Below, piece after piece: positions 25,741-34,386 of a stretch of DNA of 64,000 bases (position 1 is its first letter; each line of letters opens with the position of its first letter). The translations under genes were made by a program, and so were the position numbers. The notes beneath the pieces were generated by a model. It ran no database searches. It saw only the letters and a list, made by a program, of their open reading frames with translations, and was not told the origin of the DNA. This stretch comes from UBA1479 sp963976055. GTDB taxonomy: Bacteria; Pseudomonadota; Alphaproteobacteria; Rhodospirillales; Casp-alpha2. The stretch lies in the NCBI GenBank assembly GCA_963976055.1, contig CAXBJB010000003.1, forward strand, positions 350,331-414,330, given 5' to 3'.

Positions 25741-26895
25741 ATGACGAGCCCGGCTGACGATCAAGACGCAATGGCGGCCGAATGGGAAGCCGCAATGGGC
25801 GGCGACGGCGGCGAAGGCGGCGGCGGTGGCGGCGACGAGCAGGACGAGCTGGCCGCCGAATGGGAAGCCATGATGGGCGGCGACGGCGACGGTGCGTCGA
25901 CCGACGTCGGCATGGCCGCGCCCGAAGCCACCCGGGTTCTTAACCAGGACGAAATCGACAGCCTCCTGGGCTTTGACGACAGTCACGAGGAAGGCGCCGA
26001 GAAATCGGGCATCCAGGCGATCCTGTCGTCGGCCCTGGTGTCCTACGAACGTCTGCCGATGCTTGAGGTCGTGTTCGACCGTCTGGTGCGCCTGATGTCG
26101 ACCAGCCTTCGTAACTTCACCTCGGACAACGTCGAAGTCTCGCTCGACAACATCGCCTCCATCCGCTTTGGCGACTATCTGAACTCGATCCCTCTGCCGG
26201 CCATGCTCAGCGTGTTCAAGGCCGAGGAATGGGACAACTTCGGCCTCATCACGGTCGATTCTTCGCTGATTTATTCCATCGTCGACGTGCTTTTGGGCGG
26301 GCGCCGCGGCACCGCCGCGATGCGCATCGAAGGCCGTCCTTACACCACGATCGAACGCTCCCTGGTCGAACGTATGATCCACGTCATGCTGACCGACCTG
26401 TCTGCGGCGTTCGAGCCCCTGAGCCCCGTGACCTTCCGCTTCGACCGTCTGGAAACCAACCCGCGCTTCGCGACGATTTCCCGGCCGTCGAACGCCGCCA
26501 TCGTGACGCGCCTGCGCATCGACATGGAAGACCGCGGCGGGCGCCTGGAACTGCTGTTGCCCTACGCGACCCTGGAACCGGTCCGCGAACTGCTGCTGCA
26601 GATGTTCATGGGCGAAAAATTCGGCCGGGATTCGATCTGGGAAACCCACTTGGCGGAAGAATTGTGGATGACCGAGGTCGACCTCGAAGCGGTCATCGAC
26701 CAGCAGGTCGTCAGCCTGCAGAAGGTGTTCGACCTCAAGGAAGGCTCGCAGATGATGCTCAACGCGACGCCGGACAGCCCGGTTATGCTGTCCTGCGGCA
26801 ACGTGCCCCTTTATATCGGCCGCATGGGCCGCAAGGGCGGGCGCATCGCGGTGCGCATCGAAGACCGTATCGACCGCGCGCCCAAGACGTCCTGA
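25741..26895 (+). CDS. fliM: Flagellar switch protein FliM with duplicated N-terminal segment
   Basis: The 384-residue protein contains the CheY-binding motif LNQDEIDSLLGF (residues 67-78), the middle CheC-like domain (FGDYLNSIPLPAMLSVF, TVDSSLIYSIVDVLLGGRRG) and a C-terminal SpoA domain (LPLYIGRMGRKGGRIAVRI in variant form). FliM is the C-ring switch protein that binds CheY-P. Ahead of the usual start is an extension of about 60 residues with two copies of an AAEWEAxMGGDG segment (residues about 9-23 and 35-49) around a poly-Gly stretch. Neither fliN nor fliG is in the window. Confidence 0.95.
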   Translation: MTSPADDQDAMAAEWEAAMGGDGGEGGGGGGDEQDELAAEWEAMMGGDGDGASTDVGMAAPEATRVLNQDEIDSLLGFDDSHEEGAEKSGIQAILSSALVSYERLPMLEVVFDRLVRLMSTSLRNFTSDNVEVSLDNIASIRFGDYLNSIPLPAMLSVFKAEEWDNFGLITVDSSLIYSIVDVLLGGRRGTAAMRIEGRPYTTIERSLVERMIHVMLTDLSAAFEPLSPVTFRFDRLETNPRFATISRPSNAAIVTRLRIDMEDRGGRLELLLPYATLEPVRELLLQMFMGEKFGRDSIWETHLAEELWMTEVDLEAVIDQQVVSLQKVFDLKEGSQMMLNATPDSPVMLSCGNVPLYIGRMGRKGGRIAVRIEDRIDRAPKTS

Positions 26896-27020
26896 CCGCG
26901 AATTTTTACGCCCGTGGTTAGCATTTCGTTCAGAACCTCGGGCATAGACTGGCCGCAGCGAACAACCCCGGTTCCCCCGTTCGGAACGGACCGTTACCCA
27001 GGGGATGGAGAGACAAGACC

Positions 27021-27551
27021 GTGAACTTTTCCTTTTCCTTGACGCTTGAAATCATTCTGGCCCTCCTGCTGGTGGTCATGATCTGGTATTCGGTGATCCT
27101 GAACCGGCGGCTGACCCGCTTCCGCGGCAATCGCGAGCAGATGGAAAAGCTGGCCGCCACCTTCAACGACGCGACGACCCGCGCGACCTCCAGCATCGGC
27201 GACCTGCGCATCGCCTCGGACGCGCTGCAGGATCAACTGGCCAAGGCGGAAAGCCTGCGGGACGACCTGGTGTTTCTGGTCGATCGCGGGACCATCGCCG
27301 CCGACCGCCTGGAAGAAAATGTGCGTATTGCCCGCGACGAATACGTGGGCGGTGGCGATGCCGAGACCGCGGACCCGCTGGAGGTCGTCGAGCCGGTCCG
27401 CCAGCAGCGGGCGGCTCCCAAGGTTGCGGCGGCGCGCGGTGCGCGGAATGCCGACGCCGGAGACCCCGCGCCGTCGGTCGGCGGCAAGAAAACCACGCCC
27501 CGCTCGGAAGCGGAACGCGCCTTGTTGAAAGCCATCCGCTCGGCCAACTAA
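27021..27551 (+). CDS. DUF6468-type membrane-anchored protein of flagellar clusters
   Basis: The 176-residue protein has one N-terminal membrane helix (residues about 8-27, LEIILALLLVVMIWYSVIL). A helical segment follows (LNRRLTRFRGNREQMEKLAA, then DALQDQLAKAESLRDDLVFL and a DRGTIAADRLE motif), and the tail is Ala/Arg-rich. This matches the DUF6468 family found in alphaproteobacterial flagellar loci between fliM and motE. Function is unknown; a role in motor assembly is inferred from position. The start is preceded by GGAGAG. Confidence 0.65.
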   Translation: MNFSFSLTLEIILALLLVVMIWYSVILNRRLTRFRGNREQMEKLAATFNDATTRATSSIGDLRIASDALQDQLAKAESLRDDLVFLVDRGTIAADRLEENVRIARDEYVGGGDAETADPLEVVEPVRQQRAAPKVAAARGARNADAGDPAPSVGGKKTTPRSEAERALLKAIRSAN

Positions 27552-27624
27552 GGCCGGGCGCCGAATTGCCATCCTGAAAGGCCCCGGTTTGCGCGGGGCG
27601 GACATCGACCCGACGGACGCTTGA

Positions 27625-28373
27625 ATGAACCCCTTTAGCAAATTCCGCTTTTTACCAGTGACGATCTTCGTGGCGTCGATGCTGTTGACCGTGAAAATCG
27701 GCGACATCTGGAACAGCGTGGACGGCCTGAAGAAGGATGCCATCCAGGTTGCTGGCGCGGCGGAAGCCCAGACGGAAACGCCGCCCGCCGCCGGCCAGCC
27801 GCCGGCTGCGGACCCGGCTCAGCCGGGGGGGGCGCCGCCGCTGAACAGGCCGCCGTGCCGGGGGCGGGTGATCCGAACGCCGCCGCGGCTCCGCCGCCGG
27901 GCGACCCGGCCGCCTCCAAGCTGATTACCGACGATCCGACGCTATTGACGCCTCAGGAAATCGACCTGCTGCAGAACCTAGCCGACCGTCGGCGCGAGAT
28001 CGAGGCCCGCGAACAGGAACTTCAAGTCCGCCAGGGCATGCTCGCCGCGGCCGAAGCCCGCATCGACCGCAAGATCGCCGAATTGAAAAACCTTCAATCG
28101 GAAATCGACGGCCGCATCAAGGTGTTCGACGAGCAGCAGGAAAAGAAAATGGAAAGCCTCGTCAAAATCTACGAGAACATGAAGCCCAAGGAGGCGGCGC
28201 GCATTTTCGAGGATCTTGAGATGGACACCCTGCTGGAAGTTGCCCAGCGCATGAAGGAACGCAAGCTGGCCCCCGTGATGGCCAAGATGAATCCCGAAAA
28301 GGCCCGTGAGGTGACGGTGCAGTTACGCGACCTTCGGTCGCTGCCGCGCGAAGGCCTGGACCAGGGAAATTAG
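27625..28373 (+). CDS. motE: MotE-like motor chaperone, apparent -1 frameshift
   Basis: The first frame from ATG 27625 gives a membrane helix (TIFVASMLLTVKIGDIW) and a Pro/Ala-rich linker, then loses sense after a run of eight G at 27825-27832. The rest continues without a stop in another frame: DPTLLTPQEIDLLQNLADRR, a coiled coil (REQELQVRQGMLAAAEARI), then an MgtE-N-like domain (NMKPKEAARIFEDLEMDTL and VMAKMNPEKAREV). This is the MotE layout; MotE is the periplasmic chaperone of the stator protein MotC in rhizobia. One extra G would restore a single reading frame. It could be a sequencing error, a slippage-prone tract or a real mutation. Confidence 0.75.
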
Positions 28374-28500
28374 GTCATTTCCAGCCTATGACCATGGACC
28401 TATCGCCTTAAAAAGGCTTGCTCTGCCCCCAGCCTTGAATAAACTGCCCGGTACTGGGGCTATAATCATAAATTCCCATGCGCAAAGCACGGAGTAACCG

Positions 28501-28887
28501 ATGGCTGTCGACCTGAATATGAACGTTCTGATCGTGGATGATTACCAGACCATGCTCAGGATTCTGCGCAACCTGTTGCGCCAGTTGAATTTCAAGAACA
28601 TTGATGAAGCCTCCGACGGGTCGGAAGCGCTCAAGAAGCTTCGGGCGAAGTCGTTCGGCTTGATCATCTCCGACTGGAACATGGAGCCCATGACCGGGAT
28701 TCAGTTGCTGCGCGAAGTCCGTGCGGATGAAAAGTTGAAGCACATCCCATTCGTCATGATCACCGCGGAAAGCAAGTCTGAAAACGTGATCGCGGCCAAG
28801 GAAGCGGGTGTTTCCAACTACATCGTCAAGCCGTTCAATGCCGAAACGCTTAAAGGCAAGCTGATCAGCGTCCTTGGCGAGTTCTAA
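28501..28887 (+). CDS. cheY: Chemotaxis response regulator CheY
   Basis: This 128-residue single-domain receiver has the acidic pair in VLIVDDYQTM (residues 9-18), the phospho-acceptor Asp in IISDWNMEPMTG (about residue 59), Thr in MITAES and Lys in VKPFNAETL. CheY-P binds FliM to change motor behaviour. The order cheY-cheZ matches enterobacteria. A TATAAT at 28461-28466, 35 bp upstream of the start, may be a -10 element; no well-spaced -35 was found. Confidence 0.93.
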   Translation: MAVDLNMNVLIVDDYQTMLRILRNLLRQLNFKNIDEASDGSEALKKLRAKSFGLIISDWNMEPMTGIQLLREVRADEKLKHIPFVMITAESKSENVIAAKEAGVSNYIVKPFNAETLKGKLISVLGEF

Positions 28888-28897
28888 GGAGACTTTT

Positions 28898-29563
28898 ATG
28901 GCAACAGACTCGGTCGATCCCGAGTTGGCCACACGTCTTCAGGAACTTGGAAGGGAACCTGGCGGCTCGGTCAAGGTCGAAGAGATTGCGGAAGTGGTGG
29001 AGGCGATCCTCACCACCATGCAAGGAGACCTGTCCGCCGTCGATGTCAGGCTCTACGAGGAACTGGAAAGCCTGTCGCGCTTCATTTCCGAGGCCAAATC
29101 CGACATCGCGGCCCTGCGCCCGGACGAGGTGAAGGACGAATTCCTTCCTAAGGCCGCGGATGAACTGGACGCCATCGTCGAAGCGACGGCGGAAGCGACC
29201 AATTCGATCATGGACGCCGTCGGCGAGATCGAAGAGGTGATGTCCAAGCTCAAGGGCAAGAATTCCGAGCGTCTGATGGACGCGACCACCAAGATCTATG
29301 AAGCCTGCGGGTTTCAGGACATCACCGGGCAGCGCATCACCAAGGTGGTCGGCGCCCTGCAGCACATCGAAGAAAAGGTCGATGCGCTGCTCAACGCCTT
29401 TGGCGACGAGATCGCCAAGTACAAGGCGGCCAATCCGAAGGTCGAAGAGGCTCCGGCCGAGGAACCGCAGATAACCGACGAGGACCTTCTGCACGGCCCG
29501 CAGAAGAAAGAGGCGGCGATGTCGCAGGACGATATCGACGCCCTTCTGAACAGTTTCGACTGA
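28898..29563 (+). CDS. cheZ: CheY-P phosphatase CheZ
   Basis: The 221-residue helical protein contains GFQDITGQRITKV with Asp141 and Gln145, equivalent to the catalytic Asp143/Gln147 pair of E. coli CheZ. The C-terminus, MSQDDIDALLNSF, has the pattern of the CheZ CheY-docking helix and also resembles the FliM N-terminal motif. CheZ removes phosphate from CheY-P. The start at 28898 has an ideal AAGGAG six bases upstream; a longer frame from 28874 would overlap cheY. A second CheZ-like gene is at 56.5 kb. Confidence 0.88.
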   Translation: MATDSVDPELATRLQELGREPGGSVKVEEIAEVVEAILTTMQGDLSAVDVRLYEELESLSRFISEAKSDIAALRPDEVKDEFLPKAADELDAIVEATAEATNSIMDAVGEIEEVMSKLKGKNSERLMDATTKIYEACGFQDITGQRITKVVGALQHIEEKVDALLNAFGDEIAKYKAANPKVEEAPAEEPQITDEDLLHGPQKKEAAMSQDDIDALLNSFD

Positions 29564-29570
29564 TCCCTTT

Positions 29571-29592
29571 CCCCGGCATTTACCGGGGTTTT
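29571..29592 (+). terminator. Small terminator after cheZ
   Basis: CCCCGG (29571-29576) and CCGGGG (29583-29588) form a stem with a 6-base loop, followed by TTTT. It separates cheY-cheZ from the motB-like genes. Confidence 0.55.
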
Positions 29593-29632
29593 GGTAAGGC
29601 CGTCTTTACCAGATTTCTGCTAGAATCCCGGC

Positions 29633-30328
29633 ATGGCTGAACGTGATTTCCTTCCGCCGATACCGGATACCGCGCGCGGGCCCAATACGCCTGCACTGTT
29701 CCTGTCGCTGTTCCTTCTGGTTCTGGCGTTTTTCATCCTGTTGGTAACCATTTCCACCCTGGAAGAGGTCAAGACCAAGTCGGTAATGGACAGCCTGACA
29801 TCGACCTTCACCTCGATCGTGCCGCCGTCCACGGACCCGACACGTTTCAAATCCAAGGAAGGCGACCTGATTGCCGGACAGCAATACCAGGAAACCGTCA
29901 CCGACATCTTCGCCGCCGCCTTGCAGGTGGCCCAGGTCAAGGTCGTCCACCCCGGTCGCCTGATGCAGGTCCAGATACCCGCCAGCACCCTGTTCATCGA
30001 AGGCCAGACGGGTATTCAACCGTCGCAGTTCGAACTTCTCGACCGCATCGTCGCCGCCGCCAGCGGGCGTCCGCCGGGCCTGCGCTTCGATCTGGAATTC
30101 ATTATCGGATCGCGCGTCCGCGCCGATGGCGGCCTGCCTCAGTCACAGACCCTGGAACTGGCGCGGGCAGGGGCTTTCGCGCGGGAAATGGCGCAGCGCG
30201 GTCTGCCGCCGGATTCCATCGCCATCGGGATCGAGCCGGGCGACCCCAATGATGTCACAATGTGGTTCTACATTCGCCGCGAAGCAGAAACCCGGCTGCG
30301 CCTCGATGGCGACGGCGGCGAGGAGTAG
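29633..30328 (+). CDS. MotB-like membrane protein lacking the stator aspartate
   Basis: The 231-residue protein has one membrane helix near the N-terminus (about residues 20-43, ALFLSLFLLVLAFFILLVTI) and a periplasmic domain with an OmpA/MotB-like end (QSQTLELARAGAFAREMAQR). The helix lacks the conserved Asp that carries protons in MotB. It lies 10 bp upstream of a second MotB-like gene that has the Asp. It may be a stator accessory subunit; no motA is nearby. The assignment to the MotB/OmpA group rests on layout and neighbour. Confidence 0.6.
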   Translation: MAERDFLPPIPDTARGPNTPALFLSLFLLVLAFFILLVTISTLEEVKTKSVMDSLTSTFTSIVPPSTDPTRFKSKEGDLIAGQQYQETVTDIFAAALQVAQVKVVHPGRLMQVQIPASTLFIEGQTGIQPSQFELLDRIVAAASGRPPGLRFDLEFIIGSRVRADGGLPQSQTLELARAGAFAREMAQRGLPPDSIAIGIEPGDPNDVTMWFYIRREAETRLRLDGDGGEE

Positions 30329-30337
30329 GAGACAGGC

Positions 30338-31060
30338 ATGCTGTTGCCAAGACGCTCCGAACGGGATTTGGAACGCGACCACAAGGCGTCGCAGATGTGG
30401 TTGCTGACGTTCACCGACCTTGTGTCGCTGATGCTGACCTTCTTCGTCATGCTGTTCTCCATGTCCAACGTCAAGTTGGACCGCTGGGAAAACGTGATCG
30501 ATTCCTTGTCGCAAAGCCTTGCCCCGGAACAGGTGAAAACGCCCATTTCCTCGACCGCCACGCACAACATCGCAACGGTGTTCCGTAAACGCGCCATTAA
30601 CCTGGATTATCTAACATCCGTGCTGCGGGAAAAGATTGAGAGCGATGAACTGCTTAAGCAAACGCAGTTCATGCGGTTGGAGGACAGATTGGTCCTGGCC
30701 TTGCCTGGGGATTTGCTGTTTGAGGCAGGACGTGCGGTCATGACGGACCGCGCGCGCGCCGCCTTGTTCCGCTTGGGGGGGGCGCTCAGCACCGTCGCCA
30801 ACCAGCTCGGCGTCAACGGCCATTCCGATCCGTCGCCGGTGGCCGGTGGTGACTATGCCTCCAACTGGGAACTCTCGACCGCCCGCGCCGCCGCCGTGGC
30901 CAACCAGCTACGCGCCGCCGGCTACGCCGACCCCATCGTTGCTTTCGGATACTCGGATAGCCGCTATGATCAGCTGCCGCCCATGCCGCCGGCCCAACGC
31001 CAGCTGATGGGCCGGCGCGTCGACATCGTCGTATTCCCGACTTCCGGGGGGCTGCGATGA
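30338..31060 (+). CDS. MotB-like stator protein with OmpA domain
   Basis: The 240-residue protein has the MotB-type membrane helix WLLTFTDLVSLMLTFFVMLF (about residues 21-40) with the stator-type Asp in TFTD. The periplasmic part ends in an OmpA-like peptidoglycan-binding domain (VNGHSDPSP, NWELSTARAAAVANQLRAAG, GRRVDIVV). MotB anchors the stator and conducts ions with MotA. Here no motA is present, the preceding gene is another MotB-like protein and the next gene overlaps by 4 bp (ATGA). An in-frame run of eight G occurs near 30776-30783. Confidence 0.8.
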   Translation: MLLPRRSERDLERDHKASQMWLLTFTDLVSLMLTFFVMLFSMSNVKLDRWENVIDSLSQSLAPEQVKTPISSTATHNIATVFRKRAINLDYLTSVLREKIESDELLKQTQFMRLEDRLVLALPGDLLFEAGRAVMTDRARAALFRLGGALSTVANQLGVNGHSDPSPVAGGDYASNWELSTARAAAVANQLRAAGYADPIVAFGYSDSRYDQLPPMPPAQRQLMGRRVDIVVFPTSGGLR

Positions 31061-34000
31061 GCGCTCGCCGCCGACGTCGCGCCGTTCTGGCGGTCCTGGC
31101 CCTGGCCTGGGGCCTGTGTTTGACGCCTTTGGGAAGTGCCGATGCCCAGGCGCCGGCGCAGGTTAACGTGCGTGCCGGCGCCCATGCCACCTTTACCCGC
31201 GTCGTGTTCGACTGGCCCGCCAAGGTGCCCTACAAGATCACCAAGGACGGTGGTCTTGTCACGGTGATCTTCGAGGCGGCGGCGCGGATCGACGACGCCG
31301 ACCTCAACCGCAGTCCGCCGCTGTTTGTCGGCGGCATCCGCTCCGCTACCGAGGGCGGTCGTACGGTTTCGGTGATTGCCGTGCCGCCGCGCTCCACCGT
31401 GCGCGACTTCTATGCCGGGAACAAGATCGCCCTGGATGTCCGCGAACCCGCGCCATGGCAGGATCCGGTCGCCGTTCCGGCGCAGGTCAGCGTGCCCGGC
31501 GGCGACAAGGCCCAGGCCGCGACCCAGGCCGCCGACGCGAAACCCGCCGCCCCGGCGAAGGAGCCCCTGCCGCCGGTCGCCACCGCCCCGGCCAAGCCTG
31601 CCGTCGCCGCTCAGGCCCTGCCGCAGCCGCCCATCCAGAAACAGCCGGCGCCCGGCACGGCCACCAAGACCGCGCCCGCCGCGTCCGGTGCGGCGGCCCG
31701 AACCGCTCAGCAGCTTCCCCGGGGCGCCGTGCAGAAGTCAGCACCCACCGGCCAGCCGCTGCTATTGACCCCGCCGGCCCAGGCGACGGCCGCCGCCGCG
31801 CCCGTGCAACCGCCGCGCCCGGCGACCGCCCAGGCTTCGGGGCAGGCCGCCGGCAGCGCTGCGGCGCAGGCCCCGGCCCCCGGGCCGGCGCCGAGCGCGC
31901 AATTGTCCGTGGCCAAAGGCGACGAGGGCACGGTAACCCTGCGCTTCGACTGGGCAGAGCCCGTCGCCGCCGCGGCGTTCCGGCGCAACGGGTTCCTGTG
32001 GCTGGTGTTCGACAAGCGCACCAACGTCAACGTTCCCGCCTTGCAGGAGGCCGGGGGCGCCGTCATCTCGACCCTGCAACAGGTCTACATTCCCCAGGCC
32101 ACCGTTCTGCGCATGACCACGCCCAAGGACGTCAATCCGTCCATGCGCAGGGCCGGGTTGGCCTGGCTGATCGATTTCCGGGCTCAGGAAGCGACACCCA
32201 AGATCCCGTTGGAAGTCCAGGCACAACCGGATTCCCCCATCGGGGCCCGCATCTTCATGCCGCTGCCGGAACCGGGCAAGGTGATCCCGCTGACCGATCC
32301 CATCGTCGCCGACAACATGCTGGTCGTGCCGGGCATTCCACTTGGCCATGGCGTGGCCGGGACCTATTCCTACCCTCAGTTCGAAATTCTGCCCTCCATC
32401 CAGGGGGTGGTGGTGACGCCGCGCATCGACGATGTGCGCGTGCGCTCGTTGCGCCAAGGCGTGGAAATCGCCAGCGCGGCGCCCACGTTCCCGCTCAAGT
32501 TCTCGCCGGTGTCCCAGGAAATGGCGGCAAGTGCGCGCATGTCGGCCATGCGGCCCCTGGTGCGTGTCTTGGATCTTGAGAAATGGGACACGCCCAACGA
32601 CGCCGCGATTTTGCAGACCCGCGCGATCCTGGAACAGGCCCTTGCCGTGGCCCCCAAGGCCGGGCAGCGGGAAGCGCGCATGAATCTGGCCCGGTTCTAT
32701 TTCGCCAACGCCTATGGGGCGGAAGCCCTGGGCGTTCTGGCCCATGCCCTGGAGGTACAGCCGTCACTGGCTCAGGACCGGGAATGGCTGTTGCTGCACG
32801 GCGGCGCCCAGTTCCTCCTGGGGCGCCTGCCGGAGGCGGAGAAGGATCTGTATAACGCGGCGCTTAACGGCAGCGACGAAGGTGAATTTTGGCGCGCGAT
32901 CATCCAGGCCGCGCGCGGCGACCTGAACGGGGCTTCCATCGAGCTGCGCCGATCCGGCTCCATCGCTCGGCCCTATCCGCGCGCGTTGCGGTTCCGGTTG
33001 TCGACCATCGTCGCCGAGGCGGTGGTCGAGATCGGCGACGTGCGCACGGCGGAAACGCTGATTTCCACGTTGCTGGCCGATAGCCCCAGCCCGAGCCAGG
33101 AAGCCCAGATCAAGTTCGTGCAAGGACGTTTGGCGGAACTGGAAGGCGACTTCGACGGTGCCGTTTCGCTGTGGGAAGATGTCATGGACAGCCCCGACCG
33201 GCTGGCCCGTTTCCGCGCGGCGCGGTCGCGCGTCGAACTTCTGTTGCGTCTCGACCGCATGACCAAGCGCGAGGCGACCGAGGAGCTTGAAAAACAACGC
33301 TTCGCCTGGCGCGGCGACAATCGGGAATTCGATCTTCTGCGTCGCCTGGGTGCGCTCTACCTGGAACAGGACAAATATCGCGAGGCGCTGCAGACTCTGC
33401 GCCAGGCGGCCACCCATTTTCGCGACCATCCGGATGCCAAGGCCGTGACCAAGGAAATGTCGGATACCTTCAACGCCCTCTATCTGGAGGACAAGGCCGA
33501 CACGCTGCAGCCGGTCACGGCGATCGCCATCTACGAGGAATTCAAGGAACTGACCCCCGCCGGATCGCGCGGCGACACCATGATTCAGAAACTCGCTGAC
33601 CGGCTTGTCGGGGTTGATCTGCTGGATCAGGCGGCGGCCCTTCTGGAAGGCCAGATCAAGTTCCGTCTGCAAGGTGCCGACCGGGCGCGGGTCGGCGCGC
33701 GTCTTGGCCTGATCCATCTTCTGGCGCGCAAATACGCGGATGCCGAACGGGTGATCCGGGCGACCGCCGCGGACGGCCTGAACGCCGACCTTTCGCAACA
33801 GCGCAATCATCTTCTCGTCCAGGCCTTGATGGGGCAGAAGCGCTATGCCGACGGGCTTGCCCTGTTGGAACCTGACGAGTCCATGGATGGGGATCTGCTG
33901 CGCTCGGAAATCTACTGGACCATGGGCAATTGGAACGACGCGGCCCAATCCCTGCAGCGCGTCGTGACGGCAAGCGGCGCGCGCCGTGGTGAAAAGCTTA

Positions 34001-34275
34001 ACCGTAAACAGGCGCGCTACATGCTCAATCTGGCCACGGCGATGACGCTCAGCGGCAACGAGCGTGGCCTTGCCCGGATCCGCGACAACTTCGGCGCCGC
34101 CATGGCCAAGACCGAAGTGGCGAAGGCTTTCGATCTGATTGCGGCGCGCCCGGCCCTGGGGCTGATCGCGCCGGAAAGCGTCAAGGAACGGGTCGCCGTG
34201 GCGCAGAATTTCAAGTCCTTCCTCACGGCCTACCGCGAGCGTCTGGAAAAAGACCCGCTCAGCGCCATCAACTGA
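31057..34275 (+). CDS. Large periplasmic TPR protein coupled to motB-like genes
   Basis: The 1072-residue protein has a signal peptide (to about residue 31) and two similar beta-rich segments, TFTRVVFDWPAKVPYKI (about 47-63) and VTLRFDWAEPVAAAAFRRNG (about 290-310), reminiscent of AMIN domains. An Ala/Pro/Gln-rich linker (about 150-285) lies between them. The second half (about 540-1060) is TPR-like helices, for example YGAEALGVLAHALEVQPSLA. It overlaps the motB-like gene by 4 bp, so the products probably act together. AMIN-type domains bind cell-wall or secretin partners, so a periplasmic motor or wall scaffold is plausible. The function is unknown. Confidence 0.75.
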   Translation: MSARRRRRAVLAVLALAWGLCLTPLGSADAQAPAQVNVRAGAHATFTRVVFDWPAKVPYKITKDGGLVTVIFEAAARIDDADLNRSPPLFVGGIRSATEGGRTVSVIAVPPRSTVRDFYAGNKIALDVREPAPWQDPVAVPAQVSVPGGDKAQAATQAADAKPAAPAKEPLPPVATAPAKPAVAAQALPQPPIQKQPAPGTATKTAPAASGAAARTAQQLPRGAVQKSAPTGQPLLLTPPAQATAAAAPVQPPRPATAQASGQAAGSAAAQAPAPGPAPSAQLSVAKGDEGTVTLRFDWAEPVAAAAFRRNGFLWLVFDKRTNVNVPALQEAGGAVISTLQQVYIPQATVLRMTTPKDVNPSMRRAGLAWLIDFRAQEATPKIPLEVQAQPDSPIGARIFMPLPEPGKVIPLTDPIVADNMLVVPGIPLGHGVAGTYSYPQFEILPSIQGVVVTPRIDDVRVRSLRQGVEIASAAPTFPLKFSPVSQEMAASARMSAMRPLVRVLDLEKWDTPNDAAILQTRAILEQALAVAPKAGQREARMNLARFYFANAYGAEALGVLAHALEVQPSLAQDREWLLLHGGAQFLLGRLPEAEKDLYNAALNGSDEGEFWRAIIQAARGDLNGASIELRRSGSIARPYPRALRFRLSTIVAEAVVEIGDVRTAETLISTLLADSPSPSQEAQIKFVQGRLAELEGDFDGAVSLWEDVMDSPDRLARFRAARSRVELLLRLDRMTKREATEELEKQRFAWRGDNREFDLLRRLGALYLEQDKYREALQTLRQAATHFRDHPDAKAVTKEMSDTFNALYLEDKADTLQPVTAIAIYEEFKELTPAGSRGDTMIQKLADRLVGVDLLDQAAALLEGQIKFRLQGADRARVGARLGLIHLLARKYADAERVIRATAADGLNADLSQQRNHLLVQALMGQKRYADGLALLEPDESMDGDLLRSEIYWTMGNWNDAAQSLQRVVTASGARRGEKLNRKQARYMLNLATAMTLSGNERGLARIRDNFGAAMAKTEVAKAFDLIAARPALGLIAPESVKERVAVAQNFKSFLTAYRERLEKDPLSAIN

Positions 34276-34288
34276 TTTTCCCGCATGG

Positions 34289-34324
34289 AAAAACGGCCCG
34301 GACCCCTTGATGGAATCCGGGCCG
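34289..34324 (-). terminator. Terminator downstream of the peroxiredoxin gene
   Basis: On the minus strand CGGCCCGGA and TCCGGGCCG form a perfect 9-bp stem with a 13-base loop, followed by five T. It lies between the converging TPR and peroxiredoxin genes. Confidence 0.75.
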
Positions 34325-34386
34325 CTCCTGCGCTCATCCCCCCGATGAACTTGGGTGTATGAAACAGGCTCGAGCGCGCTGACGCG

